DNA of 64,000 bases. Origin: CAVPUA01 sp963828015 (lineage in GTDB: Bacteria > Actinomycetota > Actinomycetes > Mycobacteriales > Jatrophihabitantaceae). Position 1 is the stretch's first letter. The number at the start of each line of letters is the position of its first letter. The stretch spans positions 496,001 to 560,000 of the forward strand of contig CAWHCD010000006.1 in NCBI GenBank assembly GCA_963828015.1, given 5' to 3'. A program made the position numbers and the translations under genes. This document shows positions 1 through 8,152 of the stretch, piece after piece. The notes under the pieces are model-generated. The model was not told the DNA's origin. It saw only the letters and a program-made list of their open reading frames with translations, and made no database searches.

Positions 1-160
1 GCTGAGTCAGCGGCTGCGCCGGGTCGCTGATGTCGGCGCCCTGCTCATCCTCGGCCGTCCGGTTCTGGTCGGCGGCGGCTTGGTTGCGCGCCAACAGCTC
101 GGTCAGCTCCTGCCGCTGGCCTTTCAAGAGTTCACGGGCATTTGCGGTGTCCACGGTCAC
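1..160 (-). CDS. DksA/TraR-type zinc-finger protein, N-terminal fragment
   Basis: The first 53 codons of a gene that runs off the left edge of the window. The start is taken as GTG at 160; an in-frame stop lies a few codons upstream, and a second GTG at 154 is possible. The peptide is an acidic, Gln/Glu-rich helical segment (start MTVDTANARELLKG, later AEDEQGADISDPAQPLT) of the kind that precedes the C4 zinc finger in short actinobacterial DksA/TraR proteins, which bind RNA polymerase or act as stress-linked accessory factors. The zinc finger itself lies outside the window, so the assignment rests on the N-terminal pattern only. Confidence 0.55.
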   Translation of the reverse strand, partial: MTVDTANARELLKGQRQELTELLARNQAAADQNRTAEDEQGADISDPAQPLTQ

Positions 161-321
161 TTCGCTTTCGGTGTCTCATCAGTGCGCGATAGGCCCACCG
201 TAGGCGCATCCGGCCCGCCGGCGACGGCTCGCGAGCTCCTGGTTGCCGGACAACTGGCAATGCGGCCATGATGCAGGGGTGACGACGCCCGGCCCAACAG
301 GCCCGAATTCCGGGATCACAC

Positions 322-711
322 GTGGATGTCCTTAGTAGCCGCATCCTTTTGCGTCCGGCTGACCGTGAACGGTCCCAGCGGTTCTATCGCGAGACCTTAG
401 GTCTTGCGATCTACCGGGAGTTCGGTGATCCAGCCAGTCCCGGCATCGTCTTCTACCTCGGTGGAGGGTTCTTGGAGGTCTCGGGCGAGGCCGCTCAGGA
501 CGCGGCGCCGTCCGCACTCCGCCTGTGGTTGCAGGTGCGAGACGTGACTGAGGAGTACGAGCGCCTGCGCGAGCTAGGGGTAGCGGTCCTGCGCTCTCCG
601 GTGGTGGAGCCCTGGGGACTGCTCGAGATGTGGATCCAGGACCCGGATGGGGTGCGCATCGTGCTGGTGCAAGTACCGGAGGAGCACCCGCTCCGGCGCG
701 ATCCCAGGTAG
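322..711 (+). CDS. VOC family (glyoxalase/bleomycin-resistance fold) protein
   Basis: A 129-residue protein covering one vicinal-oxygen-chelate domain, the usual length for the family. It begins with the strand-helix SSRILLRPADRERSQRFYRE, where the FYRETLGL motif is typical of the first beta-alpha-beta-beta-beta module, and ends with MWIQDPDGVRIVLVQ, the characteristic D-P-D-G turn of the second module. Substrate cannot be read from sequence; members range from glyoxalase I to antibiotic-binding proteins and dioxygenases. Start is GTG at 322. It stands alone between oppositely oriented small genes. Confidence 0.8.
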   Translation: MDVLSSRILLRPADRERSQRFYRETLGLAIYREFGDPASPGIVFYLGGGFLEVSGEAAQDAAPSALRLWLQVRDVTEEYERLRELGVAVLRSPVVEPWGLLEMWIQDPDGVRIVLVQVPEEHPLRRDPR

Positions 712-746
712 GCCGAGCCGGCGTTCGTCCCAGCGCTGCCGTCGGG

Positions 747-995
747 CTAAGCCATGGGCGGGCGGTGCGCGTCTCGGCGTGCGGGCACCAGCCAGCTGAG
801 GACGTCGTCCGCGATAGGGATGTGAGTCCGTTCGTGAGCTATTGGCTGGGCGTGCGGTGCCGCAGCATCAGGCGGCTTCGGGGGCTGGGCCGGGTACTCA
901 TGTCGGAACCCCGGGTGATCGTGCCGGCAATGGTCCTCGAGCTCGGGCTTCAGGGCGAACCGCAGCTCACACTTGGGACATTGGTGAATGTTCAT
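747..995 (-). CDS. Small C2H2-like zinc-finger protein
   Basis: An 82-residue protein. The ATG at 995 is preferred over longer in-frame extensions because GGGAG lies about 10 nt upstream and the zinc motif starts at residue 6. Residues 6-27 carry Cys-x2-Cys-x12-His-x4-His (CPKCELRF... then HCRHDH), followed by a Pro/Ala/His-rich tail without predicted fold. Small proteins of this layout are common in actinobacteria beside stress genes; function is unknown (nucleic-acid or protein binding is possible). It is divergent from the SPFH gene at 1242, sharing a 246-nt intergenic region that contains the inverted repeat at 1107-1119. Confidence 0.65.
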   Translation of the reverse strand: MNIHQCPKCELRFALKPELEDHCRHDHPGFRHEYPAQPPKPPDAAAPHAQPIAHERTHIPIADDVLSWLVPARRDAHRPPMA

Positions 996-1106
996 CAGCC
1001 GACATCTCCCAGCGCGGGAACAACTACCGCCGCACCACAACTGTATTCCTTTCTCGCGTGTCTGGGCGGACGAACGATTCCCGCTCGAGACGATCCCGGA
1101 CCGGGA

Positions 1107-1119
1107 GCCGAAAGTCGGC
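1107..1119. promoter_or_regulatory. Inverted repeat GCCGA-AAG-TCGGC between divergent genes
   Basis: A perfect 5-bp inverted repeat with a 3-nt centre, lying between the zinc-finger gene (starts 995, minus) and the SPFH gene (starts 1242, plus). The 11-bp core CCGAAAGTCGG recurs at 14396-14406 upstream of a CBS-domain gene. The half-sites loosely resemble DevR/DosR-type hypoxia boxes, whose regulons contain CBS and other stress proteins. That link is an inference. Confidence 0.35.
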
Positions 1120-1241
1120 GTACCGTCGGTTGTGTTCACCACAGCCCACTTCGGGCCGCGATCCATGATTGCTAGAGGTGGTCGTGTGAGCAAGAGCGAC
1201 GTCTCCTTCTTCGCCCGCCCTGTGGGCAGAATCGGCCTGCC

Positions 1242-2114
1242 ATGACTGTCATCGTTGTTGTCGTCATTGTCGTGCTCATACTGGGTTTATTGTTGCTGGC
1301 GACTTCGGTCCGCCAAGTGCAGCAGTACGAGCAGGGGGTGGTGTTGCGTTTCGGACGTCTGCTGCCGGAGCTACGCGGACCGGGTCTGCGGCTCGTGATC
1401 CCGGTTGCTGACCGGATGCGAAAAGTGTCGATGCAAACCATCGTGATGGGCGTGCCCGCCCAAGGTGCTATCACCCGGGACAACGTCACGCTCACGGTGG
1501 ACGCCGTGGTCTATTTCAAGGTCGTCGATCCGGTCAAGGCGACTCTCAACGTGCAGGACTACATCCAAGCCGTATCGCAGGTTTCCCAAACCTCGTTGCG
1601 CTCGGTGATCGGGCGGGCGGACCTCGACACGCTGCTGTCGGATCGCGACCAGATCAACTCCGAACTGAAGGCCGTCATCGACGCCCCCACCGAGGGCCCG
1701 TGGGGGCTGCGGATCGAACGGGTCGAGGTCAAAGACGTTGCGCTGCCTGAGGGCATGAAACGCTCGATGTCGCGGCAAGCGGAAGCCGAGCGCGAACGCC
1801 GCGCCCGCATCATCGCCGCGGACGGGGAGTTCCAGGCTTCGGCCAAGCTCGCCCAGGCCGCCCGCGTCATGGCCGACACGCCGAGTGCGATGCAGCTGCG
1901 GCTACTGCAGACCGTCGTCGACGTGGCCGCGGAGAAGAACAGCACCCTGGTCATGCCCTTCCCGGTCGAGCTGCTGCGCTTCTTCGAAAAGGCCACCAAC
2001 CCCGGAAGCACTGCACCGCCGGACGCCGCCGTGGCGGCAGCCAACGGCCACTCCGGCGAAGTGGCGCCGGAGTCTGACATCCTCACCGCGCTCGGGCCGT
2101 TGGCCGCGTCCTGA
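1242..2114 (+). CDS. SPFH/band 7 (slipin-type) membrane protein
   Basis: A 290-residue stomatin-like protein. Residues 2-22 form a single hydrophobic anchor (TVIVVVVIVVLILGLLLLA), followed by the slipin signature VRQVQQYEQGVVLRFGRL and the SPFH core with GPGLRLVIPVADRMRKVSMQT and TRDNVTLTVDAVVYFKV to about residue 160. A charged coiled-coil segment rich in Glu/Arg/Ala follows (residues 165-205). Slipins scaffold detergent-resistant membrane patches and often partner with an NfeD protein; no NfeD gene is seen here. ATG start at 1242. Likely monocistronic, divergent from the zinc-finger gene. Confidence 0.88.
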   Translation: MTVIVVVVIVVLILGLLLLATSVRQVQQYEQGVVLRFGRLLPELRGPGLRLVIPVADRMRKVSMQTIVMGVPAQGAITRDNVTLTVDAVVYFKVVDPVKATLNVQDYIQAVSQVSQTSLRSVIGRADLDTLLSDRDQINSELKAVIDAPTEGPWGLRIERVEVKDVALPEGMKRSMSRQAEAERERRARIIAADGEFQASAKLAQAARVMADTPSAMQLRLLQTVVDVAAEKNSTLVMPFPVELLRFFEKATNPGSTAPPDAAVAAANGHSGEVAPESDILTALGPLAAS

Positions 2115-2136
2115 CCGCCGCGTGCCCTACCGGCCG

Positions 2137-2325
2137 CTACCAGATGTTGGGCGGCAGATCGTGGGTCAGCGCATCGAGCTCCGCGTGCGTCTTGGCCGCA
2201 TAAGCAACGCCGGCTCGTTCGTCGAACTCCAGGACCGTGATACGGCCCTCCTCCAGCGCGCGCGCCAACCGCGCGACGACTGCCTCGCGCTCCGCGTCCG
2301 AGGCTCGCAGCTCCCGCGGCACCAT
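2137..2325 (-). CDS. DUF1707 (SHOCT-like) domain small protein
   Basis: A 62-residue protein consisting only of the DUF1707 domain: RASDAEREAVVARLARAL, then EGRITVLEFDERAGVAYAA and a THAELDALTHDLP end, all hallmarks of this actinobacterial domain, which usually precedes a membrane segment. Here no membrane segment follows. The reading frame stays open far upstream, but ATG at 2325 is chosen because homology starts there and a GAGGTGG-like ribosome site precedes it. It follows the FAD monooxygenase gene by 32 nt in the same orientation. Function of the domain is unknown. Confidence 0.75.
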   Translation of the reverse strand: MVPRELRASDAEREAVVARLARALEEGRITVLEFDERAGVAYAAKTHAELDALTHDLPPNIW

Positions 2326-2357
2326 CCACCACCTCGTCCTCGGTTCCTCACCCCACT

Positions 2358-3545
2358 CTAGCGAGGTCCTCCGGAGTCGGGCACGCCTTCGTAGTCCGGC
2401 AGCTCGGGGCCGTTGACCGCCCGATCGATCAGCGCGGTGAGAGCATCCATGTCCGGCTCCGGCGCGGCATCCGGGTCGGGGGCGGTGAGAATCTGCACGT
2501 GCATCCGTCCGATCTCTTGATTGGCTGCGACGTAGTCGCTCATCCGCTCCTCGTAACCAGCGAAGCCGGCCGCCGGATCCCAGTGGGCGCCGGCCAGTTC
2601 CCCAGCCAGCAGGTAAGCGCCGACCAGGGCGAGTCCGGTGCCGCCGCCCGACATCGGCGAGGCACTGTATGCGGCGTCTCCGAGCAACCCCACCCGTCCG
2701 ATGTGCCAGCGGTCCATCACCACTTGGGCGACTTGGTCGAGGTAGAAGTCCGGGGTGTCGTCGAGGTGGGCGAGGATGCGCGGGGTCCACCAGCCGAAGC
2801 CGGCCATCTGCTCGCGGAGCAGTCGCTTCTGCGCCTGGATGTCGCGGTGGTCGATGTCGAAGTCGGGCGCCGGGAAGGACAACATGGCGATCGCCCGGCT
2901 GGGGTCACGGATGGGCCGCAGCCCGGCCGAACGGCCCGCCTCCTGGTAGTCGAGCAGCCAGCGGTCGAGCCCGAACTCGTTGGGCACGGTGTAGAAGGCG
3001 AGCACCAATCCGAGGTGCCGGATGAACTGCTCGCGCGGGCCGAACGCCATCGACCGCAACGACGAGTGCAAGCCATCGGCACCGATCACGAACTCGAAGC
3101 GCCGCCGCTTGCCGCTCGCGAAGGTCACCTCGACCCCGTCCGCGTCCTGGGTGACTTCGCCGATCCGGTCGCCGAAGATGTACTCGATCCGATCGCGGGT
3201 GTCGTCGTACAACACTTGGGAGAAGTCGCCGCGCAGGACCTCGATCTCCGCGATGTGCCCGTCGCCGTCGTCGTCTTCTACGCGGTAGGTCTCCAGCACG
3301 TTTCCGTCCGCATCCACTGTGTACGCGCCAGCAGTGTCCGTTCGCACTGCCCGCACCGCCGCGTCGAGGCCCATCCGCCGGATCACCTCCTTGGCCACCC
3401 CGCGCGCGTCCACCGCCTGCCCTCCCGGACGGAGGCCGGGCGACTGCTCCACCACGGTCACCTCGGCACCCCGGCGGTGCAGCCAGTGGGCCAACGCGGG
3501 GCCGGCAATGCTCGCGCCGGAGACCAAGACCCTGACGTTGCTCAT
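2358..3545 (-). CDS. FAD-dependent monooxygenase (PHBH-type)
   Basis: A 395-residue class A flavoprotein monooxygenase. The N-terminal Rossmann motif is VLVSGASIAGPALAHWLHRR, with the RPGGQAVDARG segment typical of this group. A middle FVIGADGLHSSLR contains the DG motif that contacts FAD and NAD(P)H, and the C-terminal GDAAYSASPMSGGGTGLAL is the GD motif that binds the FAD ribose. Such enzymes hydroxylate aromatic or polyketide substrates, or modify tetracycline-like drugs; the substrate here is not evident. The start MSNVRV at 3545 has GAGAAGGGA about 7 nt upstream, so the longer in-frame extension is rejected. Divergent from the DUF2255 gene. Confidence 0.85.
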   Translation of the reverse strand: MSNVRVLVSGASIAGPALAHWLHRRGAEVTVVEQSPGLRPGGQAVDARGVAKEVIRRMGLDAAVRAVRTDTAGAYTVDADGNVLETYRVEDDDGDGHIAEIEVLRGDFSQVLYDDTRDRIEYIFGDRIGEVTQDADGVEVTFASGKRRRFEFVIGADGLHSSLRSMAFGPREQFIRHLGLVLAFYTVPNEFGLDRWLLDYQEAGRSAGLRPIRDPSRAIAMLSFPAPDFDIDHRDIQAQKRLLREQMAGFGWWTPRILAHLDDTPDFYLDQVAQVVMDRWHIGRVGLLGDAAYSASPMSGGGTGLALVGAYLLAGELAGAHWDPAAGFAGYEERMSDYVAANQEIGRMHVQILTAPDPDAAPEPDMDALTALIDRAVNGPELPDYEGVPDSGGPR

Positions 3546-3615
3546 CGCGTCCCTTCTCGTCAGTCGCATGACGGGCATAGCGAGCCTATTGGGGTGCGCG
3601 GCAAGAATGTTGGTC

Positions 3616-3993
3616 ATGAGCAACGAGTGGTCGCCAGCTGAGCTGGCGAAGATCGACAGTTCTGACGAGATGCGGATCGCAACCAGGAGTGCGGATGGAA
3701 CGCTGCGAGCGGCCGTACCGATCTGGGCGGTCGCGGTGGAGGGGCACGTGTACGTGCGCACCTGGCAGCGTCGCGACACCGGCTGGTTCGGCCGTGCGGT
3801 CAGCAGCGCTGTCGCCCGGATTGCCGTCCCTGGCTTGGAGTGTGACGTGCTGGTTGAGGACATCGGCGCTCAGCTTCGGGTGAAGATCGACGCGGCCTAT
3901 CGGGCCAAGTACGGCCGCTACGGCGCCGCGACCGTCGAGCGGATGGTGGGGGACGATGCTGTGGCGACGACGCTGCGTCTCGTGGCCCGCTAA
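3616..3993 (+). CDS. DUF2255 family protein
   Basis: A 125-residue protein of the DUF2255 family, with a split-barrel, PNPOx/nitroreductase-like appearance: a central VPIWAVAVEGHVYVRTW and RDTGWFGRAV segment, then a strand pattern ending VERMVGDDAVATTLRLV. The MSNEWSP start at 3616 is preferred to ATG 3607. It is divergent from the FAD monooxygenase, with only 70 nt between starts, so the two may share control. Function is unknown; deazaflavin or nitro-compound chemistry is possible by fold only. Confidence 0.7.
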   Translation: MSNEWSPAELAKIDSSDEMRIATRSADGTLRAAVPIWAVAVEGHVYVRTWQRRDTGWFGRAVSSAVARIAVPGLECDVLVEDIGAQLRVKIDAAYRAKYGRYGAATVERMVGDDAVATTLRLVAR

Positions 3994-4035
3994 GGCGTCG
4001 CCTGGCGAGCTGTCCCTAGGCATTTAGGGATGTCA

Positions 4036-4059
4036 CTAGTATCATCGGGATGACGATAG
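4036..4059. promoter_or_regulatory. Imperfect inverted repeat before the nucleotidyltransferase/HEPN pair
   Basis: Half-sites CTAGTATCATC (4036-4046) and GATGACGATAG (4049-4059), 2 nt apart, match at 8 of 11 positions as an inverted repeat. The site lies 23 nt before the GTG start of the HTH-nucleotidyltransferase gene. Toxin-antitoxin operons are commonly autoregulated through such repeats, and the first protein here carries a winged-helix region, so autoregulation is inferred. Confidence 0.4.
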
Positions 4060-4081
4060 TTTATTGGGGATAGGACGAGCC

Positions 4082-4711
4082 GTGAATGTCGCGTCGCCGT
4101 GGGAGGCAATAGTCCCTACCTTGGACGGCCCAGTGCTGGTGGCGCTTGCCCGCCTGAGCGGTCCAGTGACCGGTCGGCAGGTTCATCGTCTCGCTGGCGC
4201 GGGGTCTGAGGCAGGCGTCCGCAACGTGCTGAACCGCTTGGAGCGCCAAGGAATCGTGACCGCGCTTCCGGCCGGAAGCGCATGGCTGTATTCAATCAAT
4301 CGCGAGCACATTGCGTGGCCAGCGGTGCGAGTGATTGCCGGGCTTCGGGGAGAGCTGTTGGTCAGGCTGCGTGACACCTTCGCGGCGTGGGATCCCCGCC
4401 CTCGCACGGCCGCCTTGTTCGGGTCTGCCGCGCGCGAAGACGGCAGCGAGGGCAGCGATATCGACATAGTGGTGGTGCGTCAACGGACGACTGCGGCGAG
4501 CGAGGCGTGGCTTGAGCAGATTTCCATCCTGCGAGAGGACGTCCGCGCGTGGACCGGTAACACCTGCCAGGTCTACGACATCGGCAGCGACGACCTGAAG
4601 CGGCACATCGATTCTGCAGACCCTCTAGTCGCGGAGTGGCGACGCGACGCCGTCACCGTGTCCGGAGCGGACTTCCGTCGGTTGTTGAGCGTCCGTGGGA
4701 ACGTTTCGTGA
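4082..4711 (+). CDS. Winged-helix plus minimal nucleotidyltransferase (MNT) protein, putative antitoxin
   Basis: A 209-residue two-domain protein. The N-terminal ~80 residues look like a winged helix (LVALARLSGPVTGRQVHRLA, then VRNVLNRLERQGIV and a wing). The C-terminal part has the pol-beta nucleotidyltransferase signature GSAAREDGSEGSDIDIVVV, that is GS-x2-R-x-D-x4-SD-x-D, with catalytic acidic residues present. MNT proteins paired with HEPN proteins act as antitoxins that can AMPylate the toxin. GTG at 4082 is chosen (AGGACGA upstream) over TTG 4064. The stop overlaps the next start as GTGA, so the two are translationally coupled. Confidence 0.75.
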   Translation: MNVASPWEAIVPTLDGPVLVALARLSGPVTGRQVHRLAGAGSEAGVRNVLNRLERQGIVTALPAGSAWLYSINREHIAWPAVRVIAGLRGELLVRLRDTFAAWDPRPRTAALFGSAAREDGSEGSDIDIVVVRQRTTAASEAWLEQISILREDVRAWTGNTCQVYDIGSDDLKRHIDSADPLVAEWRRDAVTVSGADFRRLLSVRGNVS

Positions 4712-5124
4712 GTCCACGAGCCGCTGGTCGCACGCAAGTCTGCGGCAAGGCCGATGCACTAACCCGACTGTCACATGCGCACGCCTTCGTCGATGCGGCC
4801 GAGTTGGTGCTCGACATCGATGACGACGGCAGTGAAAACGTCGCCGCATCCCTTGCTGTCTTAGCCGGCGTCGCTGCATCAGATGCCGCCTGCTGCGCAA
4901 TATTGGGCCGGCGTCCGCCTGGACAGGACCATCGCGAAGCGATCCTCCTGCTTGCCCAGATCGCCTCCGGCGGGGTCCAAATGAGCCGGGACCTCGCGCG
5001 ACTACTTGATCTCAAGGACAACGCCCAGTACGGAGTGCTCTTCCTCTCGGCGACGGCTGCCGCCCAATCGGTCAAATGGGCACTGCGAATCGTTGCCGCT
5101 GCCGAGACCTGCGTTCGCGGATAG
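4708..5124 (+). CDS. HEPN-like protein, putative RNase toxin partner
   Basis: A 138-residue all-helical protein that starts with GTG inside the stop codon of the preceding gene. Around residues 68-75 it has Arg-Arg-Pro-Pro-Gly-Gln-Asp-His, which fits the HEPN catalytic motif R-x4-6-H; preceding helices (NVAASLAVLAGVAASDAACC) and following DHREAILLL are typical of actinobacterial HEPN-like proteins. HEPN toxins cleave RNA and are restrained by a cognate MNT protein. The coupled MNT-first order supports a toxin-antitoxin role, but neither toxicity nor nuclease activity can be read directly. Confidence 0.65.
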   Translation: MSPRAAGRTQVCGKADALTRLSHAHAFVDAAELVLDIDDDGSENVAASLAVLAGVAASDAACCAILGRRPPGQDHREAILLLAQIASGGVQMSRDLARLLDLKDNAQYGVLFLSATAAAQSVKWALRIVAAAETCVRG

Positions 5125-5218
5125 ATCAGGCTCCGGCTAGGCCCATAGGAAGCAAGTTCTGCTTCATAACGACGGCTCGCGCGTGCGAACCTTGCCTCGA
5201 GGGGCGGAAGGGGAGTGC

Positions 5219-6046
5219 TCACACGGGTACTGGTCGTTGCTTGACTCCGGATTTTCTGCTGACTTGCCGCAGATAGCTGTCGCGGGCGCCTTCAACGTCG
5301 ACGTTCTCCGCCTCGGCATCCATCAAGAACGTCGTCACGCCAACGAGGAAACAGGTCGTGGCTCCAATCTCGCTGGCAAGCAGAACCGGGTCTCTGACGT
5401 ACTCCGCTGGCCCTCCGCCAGGAGAGGCGGCTAGGAGTAGCCCCGCGGCGAGCGGCTCAAAGGCGAGGTCAGCGAACGAGCTCTCCGCTCCGAGAATGCG
5501 CCGAAGGACTGCGTCGTGATTGATGTTGGGTGGCGAGCGGCGGTAGCCGATCCGTCGGCCGGCGGCAAGGGCGAGCAAGCCCATGCCGATCACCGCGAGA
5601 TCCGCGCGGGCGGCCGGATCCGTCGCAAAGCCACGAGCGGCGAAGTAATGATCGAAACGCCCTCGGTCGCCCTTCTGGACTGCGATGACCAGCTCCTTGC
5701 TCGCTCGGATGGACTCTCGATCGATCCGACGCAACTGCACTCCGCTCGCGGCGTTCTGCCATGCCTGCGCTCGACGTCTCGCGCGCTGCTGACGCGCTGC
5801 ATCAGTCAGGGACGCGAGTTCTAGCACACGAATCGAGCCGAAGTCGCGCCTCGCTTGCCCGAGCAAGCCGAGCAGCATCACCGCCACGTACGCCGGCCAG
5901 GCGATCAAAGCGACAACGATCCGCATCGCGCCAGACGCTGATATCAGACCGATGACAAGCGCGATCGGCGCGGCCATGACGACGAGGCGCGGCCAGCGAA
6001 CACGCAGCCACGCGTAGGACGGCCTGCCGTTCTTCACCCCGTTCAT
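5219..6046 (-). CDS. Hypothetical membrane protein
   Basis: A 275-residue protein I do not recognise. Residues 21-62 hold two closely spaced hydrophobic segments (PRLVVMAAPIALVIGLISAS and MRIVVALIAWPAYVAVMLLG), followed by an Arg/Ala/Gln-rich, probably helical cytoplasmic region (residues 65-150) and a second moderately hydrophobic region near 165-245. No catalytic motif is visible. ATG start at 6046 with no convincing ribosome site. It converges on the HEPN gene across about 95 nt. Confidence 0.6.
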   Translation of the reverse strand: MNGVKNGRPSYAWLRVRWPRLVVMAAPIALVIGLISASGAMRIVVALIAWPAYVAVMLLGLLGQARRDFGSIRVLELASLTDAARQQRARRRAQAWQNAASGVQLRRIDRESIRASKELVIAVQKGDRGRFDHYFAARGFATDPAARADLAVIGMGLLALAAGRRIGYRRSPPNINHDAVLRRILGAESSFADLAFEPLAAGLLLAASPGGGPAEYVRDPVLLASEIGATTCFLVGVTTFLMDAEAENVDVEGARDSYLRQVSRKSGVKQRPVPV

Positions 6047-6136
6047 CCGCGGAGTCTACGAGCACTGAGCGCCCCAAGCGATTGGTAGCCCACGGACCCA
6101 ACCGTGATCGCGTGCCGATCAAACGGCCCGCGAGAT

Positions 6137-6574
6137 CTAGGAGCCAAAACCCCGGAAGACGCCGTCATCGTCGGTGCTTTCGCCGAACTCGAAGAAGTCC
6201 ATATTTGAGATTGAGAGGTTGGCTTCGATTGAGGACACCTCCCTAGGCAAGGCGCGAAACGATGTCGACGTGTCGTCCTCGCTCAAGTCGATCAGGAGCA
6301 CGGGGTGCTCGGGAGACGACACAGCGAACGCATCGACCAGAACCAGGAACGGATGCTCGTACGCAGACGGGTACGCCCGCGGGATCTCGCTCTCCAGCAG
6401 ATCCCCTTCAATGCCAGATAGATCACGTCGCTCGACGAACTGAAGGTGGGGTGTGTACCCCGAGGAATAGTCGTCGGCGACCAGGTCAGCGCGAAGCTGG
6501 GCCCACGCGGCGTCGTCGGTGAAATCGGTGCGTAGGACGGGCACTCCGCGGGGGTCGTCAGGAAGGTCGATCAT
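6137..6574 (-). CDS. DUF6924 domain protein
   Basis: A 145-residue protein matching the pattern of DUF6924: a start with LRTDFTDDAAWAQLRADL, a middle FLVLVDAFAVSSPEHPVLLIDL, and the conserved end SSIEANLSISNMDFFEFGES with DDGVFRGF. These small acidic proteins are frequent in actinobacteria, often encoded singly; function is unknown. ATG start at 6574. It stands 80-90 nt from both same-strand neighbours, so an operon is not clear. Confidence 0.7.
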   Translation of the reverse strand: MIDLPDDPRGVPVLRTDFTDDAAWAQLRADLVADDYSSGYTPHLQFVERRDLSGIEGDLLESEIPRAYPSAYEHPFLVLVDAFAVSSPEHPVLLIDLSEDDTSTSFRALPREVSSIEANLSISNMDFFEFGESTDDDGVFRGFGS

Positions 6575-6655
6575 CGGCGTCCCTTGGTTGAGCGGCCTGG
6601 ATTACGGGAGGTGGGCACTGCTCGCCTTCAGTCGGGGTCGTACCGGGCGGGCTAG

Positions 6656-7183
6656 TCACGGTGATTCGTTAGCGCTGGGCGGCCCGGATACAACGGATCG
6701 CGGCGCCATCGTGGCGGGTCCGACGGAGGCCAGGCCCAGAACTCGTCGTACCTCGTTAGCTTGGGCTGTCGTCGACGTGCTGGTCGCCTCGTGTGATCGC
6801 ATGGACTCGAGCGAGGTTGCGGCGCAGGACTGATAGCCCTTCGCCTGGCCTTTGACGGCGGCCGAAAGTGCCTCGGTGGCCGTGGTGACGCCCTCAGGCC
6901 AGGGGCTGGTTTCGAGGTTCTGCGCCAGGGCCAGATCGTCCGCCGCGACGGCGGCGCAGGCGTTGGCGAGTTGCTGCGGATCGACCTCGCCGACGCAGGT
7001 GCAGACGAGGCGGTTCACGATGTCGAGATCCTGATTGCCCTGACCTACGAAGGCCAGGAAATGCGCCTGCGCTTGCGGCACCGTCCAACGCCCCGACGGC
7101 GGCTCGCCATTTCCCATCGTGACGCTGGTGCACCCGGCGAGGGTGAGGGTGGCGAGCAGGAGCCCGATTAGGGTGCGGAGCAT
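6656..7183 (-). CDS. Putative secreted lipoprotein
   Basis: A 175-residue protein with a type II signal: MLRTLIGLLLATLTLAGC, lipobox L-A-G-C with Cys at residue 18. The mature part contains several Cys residues (CTCVGEV, NACAAVAADD, QSCAATS) that could form disulfides outside the membrane, then a Ser/Thr-rich, low-complexity tail. No family is recognised. Likely anchored to the outer face of the cytoplasmic membrane. Encoded alone on the minus strand. Confidence 0.65.
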   Translation of the reverse strand: MLRTLIGLLLATLTLAGCTSVTMGNGEPPSGRWTVPQAQAHFLAFVGQGNQDLDIVNRLVCTCVGEVDPQQLANACAAVAADDLALAQNLETSPWPEGVTTATEALSAAVKGQAKGYQSCAATSLESMRSHEATSTSTTAQANEVRRVLGLASVGPATMAPRSVVSGPPSANESP

Positions 7184-7294
7184 AGCGGCTTACCCGGTCA
7201 GCTCTTCGCCCGGAACCCGGGTCATGGCCCGCAGTCTGCCCTCATACTTAACGCCGATCAAATGTCGGGCGGGCCAGGGTCTTGCCTTTCCTGG

Positions 7295-8152
7295 TCAGGC
7301 GCGAGCCTCCACGGAGTCCGCGAGCCAGGGCAGCGGGAGGTCCGCGTACGACGGATGCGACCAGCTCTCGATCAGGCCGAGTTGCACAGCACGGTCGGGT
7401 GCGTTGGTGTAGCCGCCGTTCGGCACCCTCGGATCCTCGATGAGGTCCGCGATCGCCTCGCCGATCACCTCTGGAGTTTGCGCGACCGCGAGAAACTCCG
7501 ATCCGGCGGAGGCGACGATCTTCTCGACGGCCGTGATGCCCGGGTTGACGTTGAACGCCGTAATACCGCGATCGCCGTACTCGACGGCCACCATGTCGGC
7601 GATCCGATGCGACCCGGACTTCGACACCGAGTACGACAAGTCCCAGCCACCGCGCCCCACCGGTCCCGGCGGCACCGCCTGGGAGATGTTCGACGTCACG
7701 TTCACGATCCGGCCGGCCCCTGCCGCCACCATGTAGTGCAATGCCCGCCGCGTGATCAACACGGGGGCGATGATGTTGCCGGTCAGGCGGTTGATGAGAA
7801 CGTCCGCGTCGGTGTCGAGCAGCAGGCCCGACCGGCCCGGACCCCCGTAGACGGCATTGTTGACCAACACGTCGAGGCGGCCGCCCAGCCCCTCGACCGC
7901 GGCGTCGACGGCGGCGTCGATCGCATCCAGATCGACCAGATCGAGCGGGACCGATACGGCGCGGCCGCCGCGCGCTTCGATCTCGGCCGCCGTCGTCGCC
8001 AGGCTACCCGGAAGCGCAGCATCGCCCTCGGCAACTGTCCGCGCCGTGATTGCTACGTCGAAGCCACGCGCGGCGAGCGACGTAGCGATGCGCTTGCCGA
8101 TCCCTCGGCTTGCGCCGGTTACGAGTGCGGTGGGACGTCGCGTAGCGGTCAT
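7295..8152 (-). CDS. Short-chain dehydrogenase/reductase
   Basis: A 285-residue classical SDR. Cofactor motif TGASRGIG near residue 14, structural motif NNAVYGG, catalytic Ser in NVTSNIS, and active site Tyr-x3-Lys in YSVSKSG. The Arg in the N-terminal region (TASRGIGKR) fits NADP(H) use, which is an inference. The ATG at 8152 has no clear ribosome site and overlaps, as ATGA, the stop of a weak upstream frame (8149-8382). A candidate promoter lies at 8425-8454. Substrate unknown. Confidence 0.85.
   Translation of the reverse strand: MTATRRPTALVTGASRGIGKRIATSLAARGFDVAITARTVAEGDAALPGSLATTAAEIEARGGRAVSVPLDLVDLDAIDAAVDAAVEGLGGRLDVLVNNAVYGGPGRSGLLLDTDADVLINRLTGNIIAPVLITRRALHYMVAAGAGRIVNVTSNISQAVPPGPVGRGGWDLSYSVSKSGSHRIADMVAVEYGDRGITAFNVNPGITAVEKIVASAGSEFLAVAQTPEVIGEAIADLIEDPRVPNGGYTNAPDRAVQLGLIESWSHPSYADLPLPWLADSVEARA

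Noticed and set aside
2499..3641. A 380-codon plus-strand frame opposite the FAD monooxygenase
   Set aside because: Antisense shadow of a well-supported gene; low-complexity composition and no motif.
5149..5165. Hairpin GAAGCA-AGTTC-TGCTTC after the HEPN gene
   Set aside because: Only 6 bp, low GC and no T run; too weak to call a terminator.
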